Source: Pseudomonadota bacterium (GTDB taxonomy: Bacteria; Pseudomonadota; Alphaproteobacteria; Sphingomonadales; Sphingomonadaceae). From it: a DNA stretch of 64,000 bases. The notes beneath the pieces were generated by a model. The model made no database searches, was not told where the DNA came from, and was given only the letters and a program-made list of their open reading frames with translations. Shown piece by piece: positions 8,597 through 16,451 of the stretch; within the stretch, counting starts at the first letter, position 1; the number at the start of each line of letters is the position of its first letter. The stretch spans positions 88,367-152,366 of the forward strand of contig JBCBSU010000001.1 of NCBI GenBank assembly GCA_039818985.1, read 5' to 3'. The position numbers were made by a program, and so were the translations under genes.

Positions 8597-9622
8597 CTAT
8601 CGGCCGTGTTTTTCCGCCAGTTTCCGCTCCCATGCGAGCGCATCTTCGACAATCCGGTCAAGATCATCGCGCTGTGGCTGCCAGCCAAAGCGCGCTTTTA
8701 TCGCGCGATTGTCGGAAATCAGCGCATCCGGGTCGCCGGCGCGGCGACCGGCCATTTCACGGACAATCGGGCTGTTGGTCACCCGGTCGACAGCATCGAG
8801 CACTTCGAGCACCGAATAGCCATGGCCATAGCCGCAATTGAGGAAATGGCTGTCCGCCGGTGATTCGATCAGCTTCTCCAGTGCCAGCAGATGCGCTGCG
8901 GCGAGATCGGTCACATGGATATAGTCGCGCACCCCGGTACCGTCGGGGGTGTCGAAATCACTGCCGAACACGGCCACCTTGTCGCGCTTGCCCAAAGCCG
9001 CCTCGACCGCGACCTTGATGAGATGCGTTGCGCCTGCCGTTGACTGGCCCGAACGTCCCTCAGGGTCGGCACCGGCGACGTTGAAATAGCGCAAGGCACA
9101 GAAATTGACCGGATGCGCTGCGGCGGTGTCGCGCAGCATGATCTCGGTCATCAGTTTCGACATGCCATAGGGATTGATCGGCCGCTGCGGCGCCTCTTCG
9201 GCAACCGGGCTGGTTTCGGGAATGCCATAGGTGGCGGCGGTCGACGAGAAGATGATGTGCTTCACCCCCGATGTCACTGCTGTCTCGATCAGTGCCCGGC
9301 TCTTGGCGGTGTTGTTATGATAATATTTCAGCGGGTCGCTGACCGATTCCGGTACCACCACCGATCCGGCAAAATGCATGATCGCGCCGATATCATGATC
9401 GGCGATGATTTCGCTCATCAGTTCGGCATCAGCAATATCGCCCTGATAAAAGGGCACGTCATCGGCGACAGCCCAGCGAAAACCGGTGACCAGATTGTCG
9501 ATTACCACCACTGGCCATCCGGCGTCGGTCAGGGCCAATACTGCATGGCTTCCAATATAGCCGGCCCCACCAGTGACCAGCACCGGGCATTTGGCCAGCT
9601 CTGCTTCTACTTTTCTTGCCAT
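8597..9622 (-). CDS. galE: UDP-glucose 4-epimerase
   Basis: Interconverts UDP-glucose and UDP-galactose using bound NAD. The protein has the N-terminal Rossmann motif VLVTGGAGYIGSH, the catalytic triad as SSTAATYG (Ser/Thr region) and YGMSK (Tyr-x-x-x-Lys), the RYFNVAGADPEGRSGQS substrate loop, and the GTGVRDYIHVTDLA signature. The frame extends upstream to a GTG at 9640, but the ATG at 9622 is preceded by AAGAGAG and gives 341 residues, normal for GalE. The gene stands alone, facing away from the lipoprotein genes at 9.8 kb; it would supply UDP-galactose for surface polysaccharides. Confidence 0.94.
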   Translation of the reverse strand: MARKVEAELAKCPVLVTGGAGYIGSHAVLALTDAGWPVVVIDNLVTGFRWAVADDVPFYQGDIADAELMSEIIADHDIGAIMHFAGSVVVPESVSDPLKYYHNNTAKSRALIETAVTSGVKHIIFSSTAATYGIPETSPVAEEAPQRPINPYGMSKLMTEIMLRDTAAAHPVNFCALRYFNVAGADPEGRSGQSTAGATHLIKVAVEAALGKRDKVAVFGSDFDTPDGTGVRDYIHVTDLAAAHLLALEKLIESPADSHFLNCGYGHGYSVLEVLDAVDRVTNSPIVREMAGRRAGDPDALISDNRAIKARFGWQPQRDDLDRIVEDALAWERKLAEKHGR

Positions 9623-9809
9623 GCTCTGCTCTCTTGTCACAGCCTTGCCGGCCTCTCCAGTCGCGGTCAGTCCCGCTTAATCCAGTCCGGGCCATAAGGT
9701 AAATCGCAAATATATCCGAAAGCCTTTGTTACATTGGTGCAAGGCTATTTGGTTCGCAGCCTTGCCGATTTTAGGCTATAGATGCGCAAAATTGACAGGA
9801 TGCCCCGAT

Positions 9810-10451
9810 ATGTCTCACAGCCTTTATGCCTCTGCTCTTCCGTTCAATGCCCTGCGGTCGCTGATGCTCGGCCTCGCACTGGTGATGGCCATGGCGCTTA
9901 GCGGGTGTGTTGCTCCCGTCGGTCCGATCGAAGTGCGCCGCTTCCATGTGCTGAACGATGCACCCGATGCGACATCGGCGCGGATTGCGGTAGTTCCGGC
10001 TGAGGGCTTCGATAATAACAGTCTCGAATTTCGCGCCTATGCTTCGGCGATAGGCCGCGAGCTTTCTGCCCAGGGCTATAGCGTGGTCGATGGCACCGAT
10101 GCGCCCGAGCAACTGGCGACGCTGGCCTATAACAGCCAGACCCAGACGGTCGGCAGCCGGCAGGGGCCGGTGAGTGTCGGTGTTGGCGGCGGCACGGGCG
10201 GTTTCCGCTCGGGTGTTGGCGGGGGTATCGGCTTCAATCTCGGTGGCGGTTCGAGCGAGCGGATCTTCACCACCGTTGAGGTGATCATCATGCGCTCGGC
10301 TGATAATGTCCGGCTATGGGAAGGGCAGGCGGTGAGCGAGGCCAAGCCGGGAACACCGGCGGCAGAACCGCAAATTGCCGCGGCCAAGCTGGCGAGCGCG
10401 CTGTTTAGTGATTTCCCCGGTGAATCGGGCGCGACCATCGAGGTCGAATGA
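9810..10451 (+). CDS. DUF4136-like lipoprotein, copy 1
   Basis: A 213-residue lipoprotein. The signal peptide ends at lipobox LSGC (MALSGCVAPVGPIEVRRFH). The mature part reads RIAVVPAEGF, then REFSAQGYSV-type helix/strand (here RELSAQGYSVVDG), a glycine-rich loop (GVGGGTGGFRSGVGGGIG) and a C-terminal VRLWEGQAVSEAKPGT. This pattern fits DUF4136-type lipoproteins. The frame is open upstream to 9726, but the ATG at 9810 has AGGA before it and puts the signal at the right place. It is a paralogue of the next gene, which overlaps its stop region. Confidence 0.75.
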   Translation: MSHSLYASALPFNALRSLMLGLALVMAMALSGCVAPVGPIEVRRFHVLNDAPDATSARIAVVPAEGFDNNSLEFRAYASAIGRELSAQGYSVVDGTDAPEQLATLAYNSQTQTVGSRQGPVSVGVGGGTGGFRSGVGGGIGFNLGGGSSERIFTTVEVIIMRSADNVRLWEGQAVSEAKPGTPAAEPQIAAAKLASALFSDFPGESGATIEVE

Positions 10452-10480
10452 CCCGTCATCATCCGGCAACAACAGAAGAT

Positions 10481-11071
10481 ATGCGCTTTTCCAATCTGAT
10501 ATTGCTGGTGCTGGCCGGATTGCTTACCGCCTGTGCTGCTCCTTTGGGGCCAACCGAAATCACCCGCTTTCACCTGCCCGAAAAGGCCGAGGCTCTCGGT
10601 AGCGGCACAATCACCATAATGGTTGCCAACGAAGCAGCACCTGATGCGCCGGTACATAAGGCCTTTGCCGAGCGGCTCAGCCGGATTCTGGAAGGGCAGG
10701 GCTATACCATTGCTTCTGATGCCAGAGACAGCGACCAGATTGCCTATCTGGAATATCGCATCCTTGACAGCCGCGATGTCGATGACCGGGCAATTCTGAC
10801 CGGTGGTGGTCCGGCCGCCATCGGCACCGGTGGTTCGGTCGGGCTTGGCATCACCGTTCCTTTTGGCGGACCCGGTGACCGCATGGTCTGTCAACTAACC
10901 GTGTCGATAGAGGAGCGTGAGAGCGAGAAGACCTTGTGGGAGGCGCGCGGTCAGAGTGAGGCCAAGCCGGGCTCACCGCAAAGCGAGCCCTATGGCTTTG
11001 CCGATAAAATACTCTCGGCCATGTTTGGTGACTTCCCAGGGCGTCCGGGTGAGACTATCACGGTGCCATGA
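10481..11071 (+). CDS. DUF4136-like lipoprotein, copy 2
   Basis: A 196-residue lipoprotein with signal [18 protein letters not shown] (Cys18). It shares a common plan with its upstream neighbour: [12 protein letters not shown] after the lipid cysteine (compare APVGPIEVRRFH), [13 protein letters not shown], a GGSVGLG glycine stretch, [17 protein letters not shown], and a terminal [13 protein letters not shown] (compare DFPGESGATIEVE). An in-frame ATG at 10448 overlaps the stop of copy 1 (ATGA) and could allow coupled translation, but the signal peptide favours 10481 with AGAAG upstream. The pair arose by tandem duplication. Confidence 0.75.
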   Translation: MRFSNLILLVLAGLLTACAAPLGPTEITRFHLPEKAEALGSGTITIMVANEAAPDAPVHKAFAERLSRILEGQGYTIASDARDSDQIAYLEYRILDSRDVDDRAILTGGGPAAIGTGGSVGLGITVPFGGPGDRMVCQLTVSIEERESEKTLWEARGQSEAKPGSPQSEPYGFADKILSAMFGDFPGRPGETITVP

Positions 11072-12213
11072 TTCATGACATTTGCAGCGCATTCGATTCC
11101 GGCAATATCGCTATTGCCGAGCATTCCGGCAGCTACGCCCGGTTGACTATCAACAAGGACCGCGAGTCTGATTTTTTCCAGTGGTTCCACTTTCGCCTGA
11201 CCGCTGACCCGGGCGAGGAAGTCGTGCTGGAGATTACCGGCCTGACCGACTCCGCCTATCCCCAGGGCTGGCCCGATTATGCTGCCTGTGTCAGCGAGGA
11301 CCGTGACTATTGGCAGCGTGCCGAGACCGGCTATGACAAAGAGACAGGCACGTTGACCATCCGCCATGTCCCGGCATCGGGTGTCTGCTGGTTTGCCTAT
11401 TTCGCGCCCTATTCGATGGAACGCCATCACGATCTGGTTGCCGAGGCGGCGGCGAGTGAAGGCGTCGATTACCGCTGTCTCGGCCACAGCCTTGAAGGCC
11501 AACCGATAGACTGTCTCGAAATCGGCGAGGGCGACATTCCGGTTTGGCTCTATGCGCGCCAGCATCCTGGCGAGACCATGGCCGAATGGTGGATGGAAGG
11601 TGCCCTGGAAAAGCTGACTGACCCCAGCGACCCACATGCCCGGCTGTTGCGGCAAAAATGCCGCCTGCATATCGTACCCAATATGAACCCCGATGGCAGC
11701 CGCCGCGGGCATTTGCGCACCAATTTTGCCGGGGTCAATCTCAATCGCGAATGGCATCAGCCCAGCGCCGAACGCAGCCCCGAAGTGCTGTGCGTGCGCA
11801 ACGCCATGGACGAGACCGGTTGCGCCTTTGCCATGGATGTCCATGGCGACGAGGCGATCCCGGCGGTGTTCATTGCCGGTTTTGAAGGTATCCCGTCATG
11901 GACCGAGCGCCAGGGACAGCTCTATCACCGCTATCGCGACCTGCTCGCCGCGCGCACCCCCGATTTCCAGACCGAGCTTGGCTATCCGGTGGCGGCCAAA
12001 GGCAAAGCCAACCTGTCAATGTCGACCAACCAGGTCGCTGAACGATTCACCAAAAGCCATGGCTGTATCGCAATGACGCTGGAAATGCCGTTCAAGGACA
12101 ATCGCGACCTGCCCGATAGCGATCAGGGCTGGAGCCCCGAGCGCTGCAAAAAGCTTGCCGATGATTGCCTGGCGGTGCTGGCCGAGATGGTGGATGCGGT
12201 GGGTGGTGCCTGA
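11068..12213 (+). CDS. M14-family zinc carboxypeptidase (cytosolic, Nna1-like subgroup)
   Basis: A 381-residue protein. The N-terminal beta-sandwich region (to about residue 130) with [10 protein letters not shown] is typical of the Nna1/CCP subgroup of M14 metallocarboxypeptidases. Zinc ligands are His166 and Glu169 ([12 protein letters not shown]) and His259 (DVHGDEAIP). [20 protein letters not shown] supplies substrate-binding residues, and Glu339 (LEMPF) is the catalytic glutamate. All are present, so it is probably active. No signal peptide is visible. The start ATG overlaps the stop of lipoprotein copy 2 (ATGA), so the three genes form an operon. Confidence 0.88.
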   Translation: MIHDICSAFDSGNIAIAEHSGSYARLTINKDRESDFFQWFHFRLTADPGEEVVLEITGLTDSAYPQGWPDYAACVSEDRDYWQRAETGYDKETGTLTIRHVPASGVCWFAYFAPYSMERHHDLVAEAAASEGVDYRCLGHSLEGQPIDCLEIGEGDIPVWLYARQHPGETMAEWWMEGALEKLTDPSDPHARLLRQKCRLHIVPNMNPDGSRRGHLRTNFAGVNLNREWHQPSAERSPEVLCVRNAMDETGCAFAMDVHGDEAIPAVFIAGFEGIPSWTERQGQLYHRYRDLLAARTPDFQTELGYPVAAKGKANLSMSTNQVAERFTKSHGCIAMTLEMPFKDNRDLPDSDQGWSPERCKKLADDCLAVLAEMVDAVGGA

Positions 12214-12248
12214 ACCGGCGGCTGCTTGCCCGTCACAATGTCAATATT

Positions 12249-12665
12249 TTACAGCACCAGCTGCGTCTGGGTCACCAGCGCGACCAGCCTCTCCTGATCA
12301 GTCTCGATTCGGGTCTGCCATACAGAGAGACGCTTGCCGCGCGCAACCGGGGTAGATATGCCCGTCAAAGTGATGCCGCTGGCGGCCCGCCCGACAAAAT
12401 TGGTTTTGCTCTCAATGGTCGTGGTGCCGGTTGCCCCCTCCGGCAAATTCAAAAACGCGCCAATTGCGGCGAGCGAATCTGCGAACGCCATTACTGTACC
12501 GCCATGCACGCCGTCGCCGGCGGTGCAAAGATCTTCGCGCACATGCAGCGTACCGATGATCTCTTGCGGACCGGCACGCGACACCGCAACACCCAAAAGT
12601 CTGGCCAGCGGCATGGCGTCGGCGAGATTGGCATTGTCTGGACCGGGATTGGCAGGGTTGGACAT
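12249..12665 (-). CDS. PaaI-family hotdog thioesterase
   Basis: A 138-residue hotdog-fold protein. It has the PaaI signature GDGVHGGTVMAFADSLAAIG, in which the Gly/His loop and the Asp on the long helix are the active-site elements, followed by TTTIESKTNFVGRA and a C-terminal strand VALVTQTQLVL. Family members hydrolyse acyl- or aryl-CoA thioesters; the substrate is unknown. The frame is open further upstream, but AGGA precedes the ATG at 12665. It is convergent with the carboxypeptidase gene. Confidence 0.87.
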   Translation of the reverse strand: MSNPANPGPDNANLADAMPLARLLGVAVSRAGPQEIIGTLHVREDLCTAGDGVHGGTVMAFADSLAAIGAFLNLPEGATGTTTIESKTNFVGRAASGITLTGISTPVARGKRLSVWQTRIETDQERLVALVTQTQLVL

Positions 12666-12796
12666 GGCCTTGTTCCTGTAGCTGCTTGCGGAGGATGTGC
12701 AGTTCACCGCAAACATTTTTCAAAAACAATGACCTCGCAGGTTATGGTTGCGTATTTGCACTCTGGTTTACGCCGGGGCCCAAAGGAGAATGGCGT

Positions 12797-13024
12797 ATGC
12801 AAGGCTTTGGCGCGCTACTGAAATCATGGCGCAACCGGCGGCGCATGAGCCAGATGACTCTGGCGCTGGAGTCCGACGTTTCAACCCGGCATCTTTCCTA
12901 TCTGGAGACCGGCAAGGCGATGCCCAGCAGGGATATGGTGTTGCGGCTGGCCGATATCCGCATCGAATTGTTCTTCCCGGCCGATGCCGAAAGCGAACAT
13001 CTGATGGCCAGGGCTCAGGCATAA
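12797..13024 (+). CDS. Truncated XRE-family regulator (HTH only)
   Basis: A 75-residue protein: MQGFGALLKSWRNRRRMSQ, then a complete XRE helix-turn-helix ending SRDMVLRLADIRIEL. In relatives with this opening (GxLLrxWRxRRRxSQ...RHLSxxETGxaxPSRxMVLRLA) the HTH is normally followed by a roughly 170-residue MmyB-like ligand-binding domain. Here the frame ends about 20 residues after the HTH, and the tail (FFPADAESEHLMARAQA) does not look like the usual continuation. AGGAG sits 9 nt before the ATG. It overlaps the 3' end of the convergent oxygenase gene by 10 bp. Either a remnant or a small DNA-binding protein; I lean to remnant. Confidence 0.6.
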   Translation: MQGFGALLKSWRNRRRMSQMTLALESDVSTRHLSYLETGKAMPSRDMVLRLADIRIELFFPADAESEHLMARAQA

Positions 13025-13737
13025 TCGACAAAGAAATTGGCTGTGAGCCGACCGGTTTCGGGATTGTCGGTCAATTCGGGCGCAGGCATGATTACGCCGC
13101 TGTGCAGCACGCAGCTGCGATAGATGATCACCCGGTTCATTCGGGCGGGCACAACCAGTAACCGGCTATAGCCGGGCGTGTCGGCATCGGGATAGCTGTG
13201 ATGTGGTTCGAGTAGCGCGATATCCTGTTCCCGCTGATCGAGATAGCGCTGCTTGTCGGCGGTACCGACACGCTCCAGCCCGGTTGCCTCCTGACGATAA
13301 AATGCGGTGCCGCCATAGGGCCGGTCGAACAGATAATGCAGGATGGCGATGCGGTGGTTGCGGGCAATGTCGATATGCGGCACGCGCTGTAAAGGATGGA
13401 GAGCGTCGCGAGCGCGGGTGACCATGGACAGACCGCAATTGAAGCGGTCAATCCTGCGCTCCGCCAGTGCGAATTTTTCGCGGATCAGCGGGTCGAGCCG
13501 GTTGAGCATCGCCCGGGCATAAGCCGTCGGCAGTGGCGCCCGCAATCCGGGATAGCCCTGGCCATTTGTGTCAGCGGCGGAAAATTGCGCCTCGCGACAA
13601 GCATGGTCGCGCAGATGCCCGGGCTCGGCCAGCATGTCATCAATCACCAGCACATGCTCGCCCGAAGGGCCGATCTGTATCCATCCGGTTTGCGATGCCC
13701 TGCCGGGTGCAAAATGCTGTGCAGTCAATTTTGTCAT
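13015..13737 (-). CDS. DUF6445-like 2-oxoglutarate/Fe(II) oxygenase
   Basis: A 240-residue protein. It contains HIDIARNHRIAILHYL (an HxD iron-binding pair), RPYGGTAFYRQEATGLERV, CVLHSGVIMP (distal His) and GRLTANFFVDYA with an Arg that could bind 2-oxoglutarate. This layout fits the DUF6445 family, which in sphingomonads and caulobacters commonly accompanies tryptophan-halogenase-like genes (recollection, not searched). The gene next door is exactly such a halogenase-like gene, divergent with 83 bp between starts. The start is uncertain: the frame is open to 13833 and no candidate has an ideal ribosome binding site. Confidence 0.65.
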   Translation of the reverse strand: MTKLTAQHFAPGRASQTGWIQIGPSGEHVLVIDDMLAEPGHLRDHACREAQFSAADTNGQGYPGLRAPLPTAYARAMLNRLDPLIREKFALAERRIDRFNCGLSMVTRARDALHPLQRVPHIDIARNHRIAILHYLFDRPYGGTAFYRQEATGLERVGTADKQRYLDQREQDIALLEPHHSYPDADTPGYSRLLVVPARMNRVIIYRSCVLHSGVIMPAPELTDNPETGRLTANFFVDYA

Positions 13738-13820
13738 GGCAGAATCGGTGCCTCTGTTGCACTCTATCCATAGTCGCATGTCGATGCGAAAGCACAGTAG
13801 AATGAGGGGCCGACAAAAAG

Positions 13821-15332
13821 GTGACGGAAACACAGCAGCGCGATGCGGAACCGGTGCGTCTGGTGATCATGGGCGGTGGCACCGCTGGCTGGATGGCGGC
13901 GGCGGCGCTGTCGCAATATTTTTCCAATGCGCTGAACATCACCCTGATCGAATCCGAGGCGATTGGCACAGTCGGCGTTGGCGAGGCCACCATTCCCCAG
14001 ATCCGGTTGTTCAACACCGGCCTTGGTATTGACGAGGCCGAATTTGTCCGTGCGACCGCGGGCACGTTCAAGCTGGGGATCGAATTTGTCGACTGGCACC
14101 GCAAGGGGAGCAGCTATATTCACGGTTTCGGCGATGTCGGTGCCAAGGTCGGGCTGGTTCCCTTTTACCATTATTGGCTGCGCTATCGTGCCGAGGGGGG
14201 CAATCGCGATATCGACCAGCTGAGCCTCAACGTGCTGGCGGCGCGGGCGCGCCGCTTCGGTCGGTCGGGCCGTCAGGCCGGCATCGTCCGCTCGCTGCCC
14301 TATGCCTATCACTTCGATGCGCTGCATTATGCGGCCTATCTGCGCCGCTATGCCGAACAGCGCGGGGTTATGCGGCGCGAGGGCCGGGTGGTTGCCGCTG
14401 AACAGGATACGGAAAGCGGAGACATTACTGCGCTCAGCCTGGAGAGCGGAGAGACCATTGCGGGCGATTTCTTTATCGACTGTTCGGGCTTTCGCGGGTT
14501 CCTGATCGGGGAAACGCTGGGCAGCGACTATCAGGACTGGTCGCACTGGCTACCCTGCGACCGCGCCGTCGCGATGCCGACTACCGGCGATGGTCGGCTT
14601 GAGCCGTTCACCCGCTCCACTGCGCGCGGAGCCGGCTGGCAATGGCATATCCCGCTGCAACACCGAACCGGAAACGGTCATGTCTATTGCAGCGCCTATA
14701 TGGATAGTGATGCGGCGACGCAGATCTTGCTTGACAATGCTCCGGGTGACCGGCTCGCGGAACCGCGTCATTTGCGCTTCACCACCGGCAAGCGCCGCGA
14801 GGTCTGGAAAAACAACTGCGTCGCGCTCGGTCTGTCTTCAGGCTTTCTCGAGCCACTGGAATCGACCAGCATCCATCTGATCCAGACAGGGCTGGCGCGG
14901 TTGATGGCGCTGTTCCCTGGGCGGCAAAGGGCGCCACATCTCATCGCCGAATATAATGCTCAGGCCGATGAGGAATATGCCGCGATCCGTGATTTCCTGA
15001 TTCTGCATTATCATGCCACCGAACGCGACGACACCGAATTCTGGCGCTATTGCCGCACCATGGCGGTGCCCGACAGCCTGCAGCACAAGCTCGACATGTT
15101 CCGCAGCTCGGGTCAGATCATCCGCCAGCATCAGGAGCTGTTCGACGTGACCAGCTGGCTGCAGGTGATGTGGGGACAGGGTGAGCGTGCCGGGGCCTAT
15201 CACCCCATGGTTGATGCGGTGCCGGCAGAGGAGTTGCAATCGGTGGTCAGTAAAGTGGCGCAGGACAATGTGCAGCAATGCAACCGGCTGCCGGTGCACG
15301 CCAATTACATTGCCGAGAATTGCGCTGTCTAA
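13821..15332 (+). CDS. Flavin-dependent tryptophan-halogenase family protein
   Basis: A 503-residue protein starting at GTG with AGGGG upstream. The FAD motif is VIMGGGTAGWMAAAAL (residues 15-30). The halogenase residues are present: Lys84 in TFKLGIEF (the lysine thought to form the haloamine), the WxWxIP motif as GWQWHIPL (residues 272-279), and Glu347 in PLEST, which aligns with the catalytic Glu346 of PrnA. These genes are abundant in sphingomonads, where most have no proven substrate; no flavin reductase gene is adjacent. It is divergent from the DUF6445-like oxygenase and ends 25 bp before the convergent acyltransferase gene. Confidence 0.88.
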   Translation: MTETQQRDAEPVRLVIMGGGTAGWMAAAALSQYFSNALNITLIESEAIGTVGVGEATIPQIRLFNTGLGIDEAEFVRATAGTFKLGIEFVDWHRKGSSYIHGFGDVGAKVGLVPFYHYWLRYRAEGGNRDIDQLSLNVLAARARRFGRSGRQAGIVRSLPYAYHFDALHYAAYLRRYAEQRGVMRREGRVVAAEQDTESGDITALSLESGETIAGDFFIDCSGFRGFLIGETLGSDYQDWSHWLPCDRAVAMPTTGDGRLEPFTRSTARGAGWQWHIPLQHRTGNGHVYCSAYMDSDAATQILLDNAPGDRLAEPRHLRFTTGKRREVWKNNCVALGLSSGFLEPLESTSIHLIQTGLARLMALFPGRQRAPHLIAEYNAQADEEYAAIRDFLILHYHATERDDTEFWRYCRTMAVPDSLQHKLDMFRSSGQIIRQHQELFDVTSWLQVMWGQGERAGAYHPMVDAVPAEELQSVVSKVAQDNVQQCNRLPVHANYIAENCAV

Positions 15333-15356
15333 CGGGCTATAAGGCCGCTTTTGAGG

Positions 15357-16064
15357 TCAGTTGACTGCGGTGCTTGGCATATCGCTGGTATCGGCTGGGC
15401 TATCGGCCTCGGCGGATGCTCCACCGGCTTCGGGCTGTTTCATCCGTTCGGCGCCCATTTTCTCCAGCGTTTCCTTGTCGACCAGCCGGGTGATCATCGG
15501 GTGGAGCCGCAGGCCGCCCTGCTTCACCACCTGTTTGAAATTGGCGATGACGCTGGCTGTGGTCTTGCTGTCCTTGGCGACGACATCAAGCAGCCAGTTG
15601 ATTTCGCCGGACTTCCATTCGTCGCTGGCCAGCCTCACCGGAAATACCCCGGCCTTGATCTGTTCGCGGATCTTCTGGTCAACCTCTTCGGATACGCTGG
15701 CCCAGATGGCAAAGCCACTCATATCGGCGAGCCCGTCCTTGGCTTCGCTCGGATAGGCGATGGAAAGGCGATCCTGGATCAGTGGATCGAGTACCAGATG
15801 CTGCAGGTCGGCCAGTGTCTGGGCACGATAGCGCGGCAACATCATCATCGACATCACAGCCTTGCCGAAATTTTCGCGCACCGCGGAGCGGACCTCGACG
15901 ATTTTCTCGATCACCTCGGGGGAGAGATCCGGGTTGCCGGTGGCGCTGGCCTGTCCCTGGGTCGCGTCCGCCACGGGTGCTGCTTGCTGTGCAGCGCCGC
16001 CATTGGCTGCGGCGCTGGCTTTCTTGGCTGCTGGCTTGCTTTTTGATGCCGGTTTTTTGGCCAT
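15357..16064 (-). CDS. HlyC/RtxC-like toxin-activating lysine acyltransferase
   Basis: A 235-residue protein. Residues 1-45 are a Lys/Ala-rich, probably disordered extension (KKPASKSKPAAKKASAAAN). The remainder matches the RTX toxin acyltransferase family that transfers fatty acids from acyl-ACP to toxin lysines: a GKAVMSMMMLPRYR helix, LQHLVLDPLIQDRL, the central strands GFAIWASVSEEVDQ (compare the SWA segment of HlyC), WKSGEINWLLDVVAK (compare the SGD...D segment holding HlyC Asp92), and a C-terminal KQGGLRLHPM. HlyC's catalytic His23 lies in a P-x-H-R context; here the text is PRYR, with Tyr. The start at 16064 has AGAGGGG; the frame extends ten codons upstream. It faces away from the giant RTX operon, its likely target. 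Confidence 0.8.
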   Translation of the reverse strand: MAKKPASKSKPAAKKASAAANGGAAQQAAPVADATQGQASATGNPDLSPEVIEKIVEVRSAVRENFGKAVMSMMMLPRYRAQTLADLQHLVLDPLIQDRLSIAYPSEAKDGLADMSGFAIWASVSEEVDQKIREQIKAGVFPVRLASDEWKSGEINWLLDVVAKDSKTTASVIANFKQVVKQGGLRLHPMITRLVDKETLEKMGAERMKQPEAGGASAEADSPADTSDMPSTAVN

Positions 16065-16105
16065 TTTCCCCTCTTGCTTTCCTGCGTAATTCATGCTGTT
16101 TTTTT

Positions 16106-16123
16106 GTCACGCGCTTGCGTGAC
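16106..16123 (-). promoter_or_regulatory. Palindromic candidate operator upstream of the acyltransferase gene
   Basis: Arms GTCACGC and GCGTGAC are perfect complements around GCTT. The site begins 42 bp upstream of the acyltransferase start and just downstream of the predicted promoter. Read as an intrinsic terminator it fails, because no T-run follows on the minus strand. A repressor site is the more likely reading (inference). Confidence 0.4.
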
Positions 16124-16133
16124 ATTCTAGTAA

Positions 16134-16161
16134 AAAGTAGCTTACACCAGTATATAGTCAA
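16134..16161 (-). promoter_or_regulatory. Candidate sigma-70-type promoter for the acyltransferase gene
   Basis: On the minus strand TTGACT (16161-16156) is followed after 16 nt by TACTTT (16139-16134). The -35 is good and the -10 is moderate. The roughly 370 bp between the acyltransferase start and the DUF4261-like start is AT-richer than its surroundings and must carry promoters for both directions. A clear rightward promoter was not found; TTGACG at 16279 has only a weak -10 partner. Confidence 0.35.
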
Positions 16162-16337
16162 CTGTCGATTCTGTCTTGGAGAGAACGTTTTTCAGGCTTG
16201 TGGCACATTTATGAAGGTTTGGTCACAATTCTATCGGTAAAGAAACGAAATCGGTGTGAAAAAACTATCAGTCTGAACTTGACGGGATGCAGCTTTCCGA
16301 GGATGTTGAACCAAAATAACAGGGGGAGGATTGCCGC

Positions 16338-16451
16338 GTGAATCGCGCTACTTTACTGGTGTCGCTACGAGCTGCACCACTGAATTTCAGCTCTTTTACA
16401 GTTGCGCGGCCAACTCTGGAGTCCGAGGTGCATAGTGCCTTCCGATTCTGA
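16338..16451 (+). CDS. Possible 37-codon leader ORF
   Basis: GTG-initiated frame preceded by an unusually strong Shine-Dalgarno sequence (GGGGGAGGA at 16322-16330, 7 nt spacing). The product would begin MNRATLLVSLRAAPLN and end HSAFRF. It overlaps the start of the DUF4261-like gene by 17 nt in another frame, so ribosomes finishing it would stop next to that start. It has no recognisable homologue and the length is within chance, so it could equally be a fortuitous frame after a genuine purine-rich box. Confidence 0.25.
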   Translation: MNRATLLVSLRAAPLNFSSFTVARPTLESEVHSAFRF

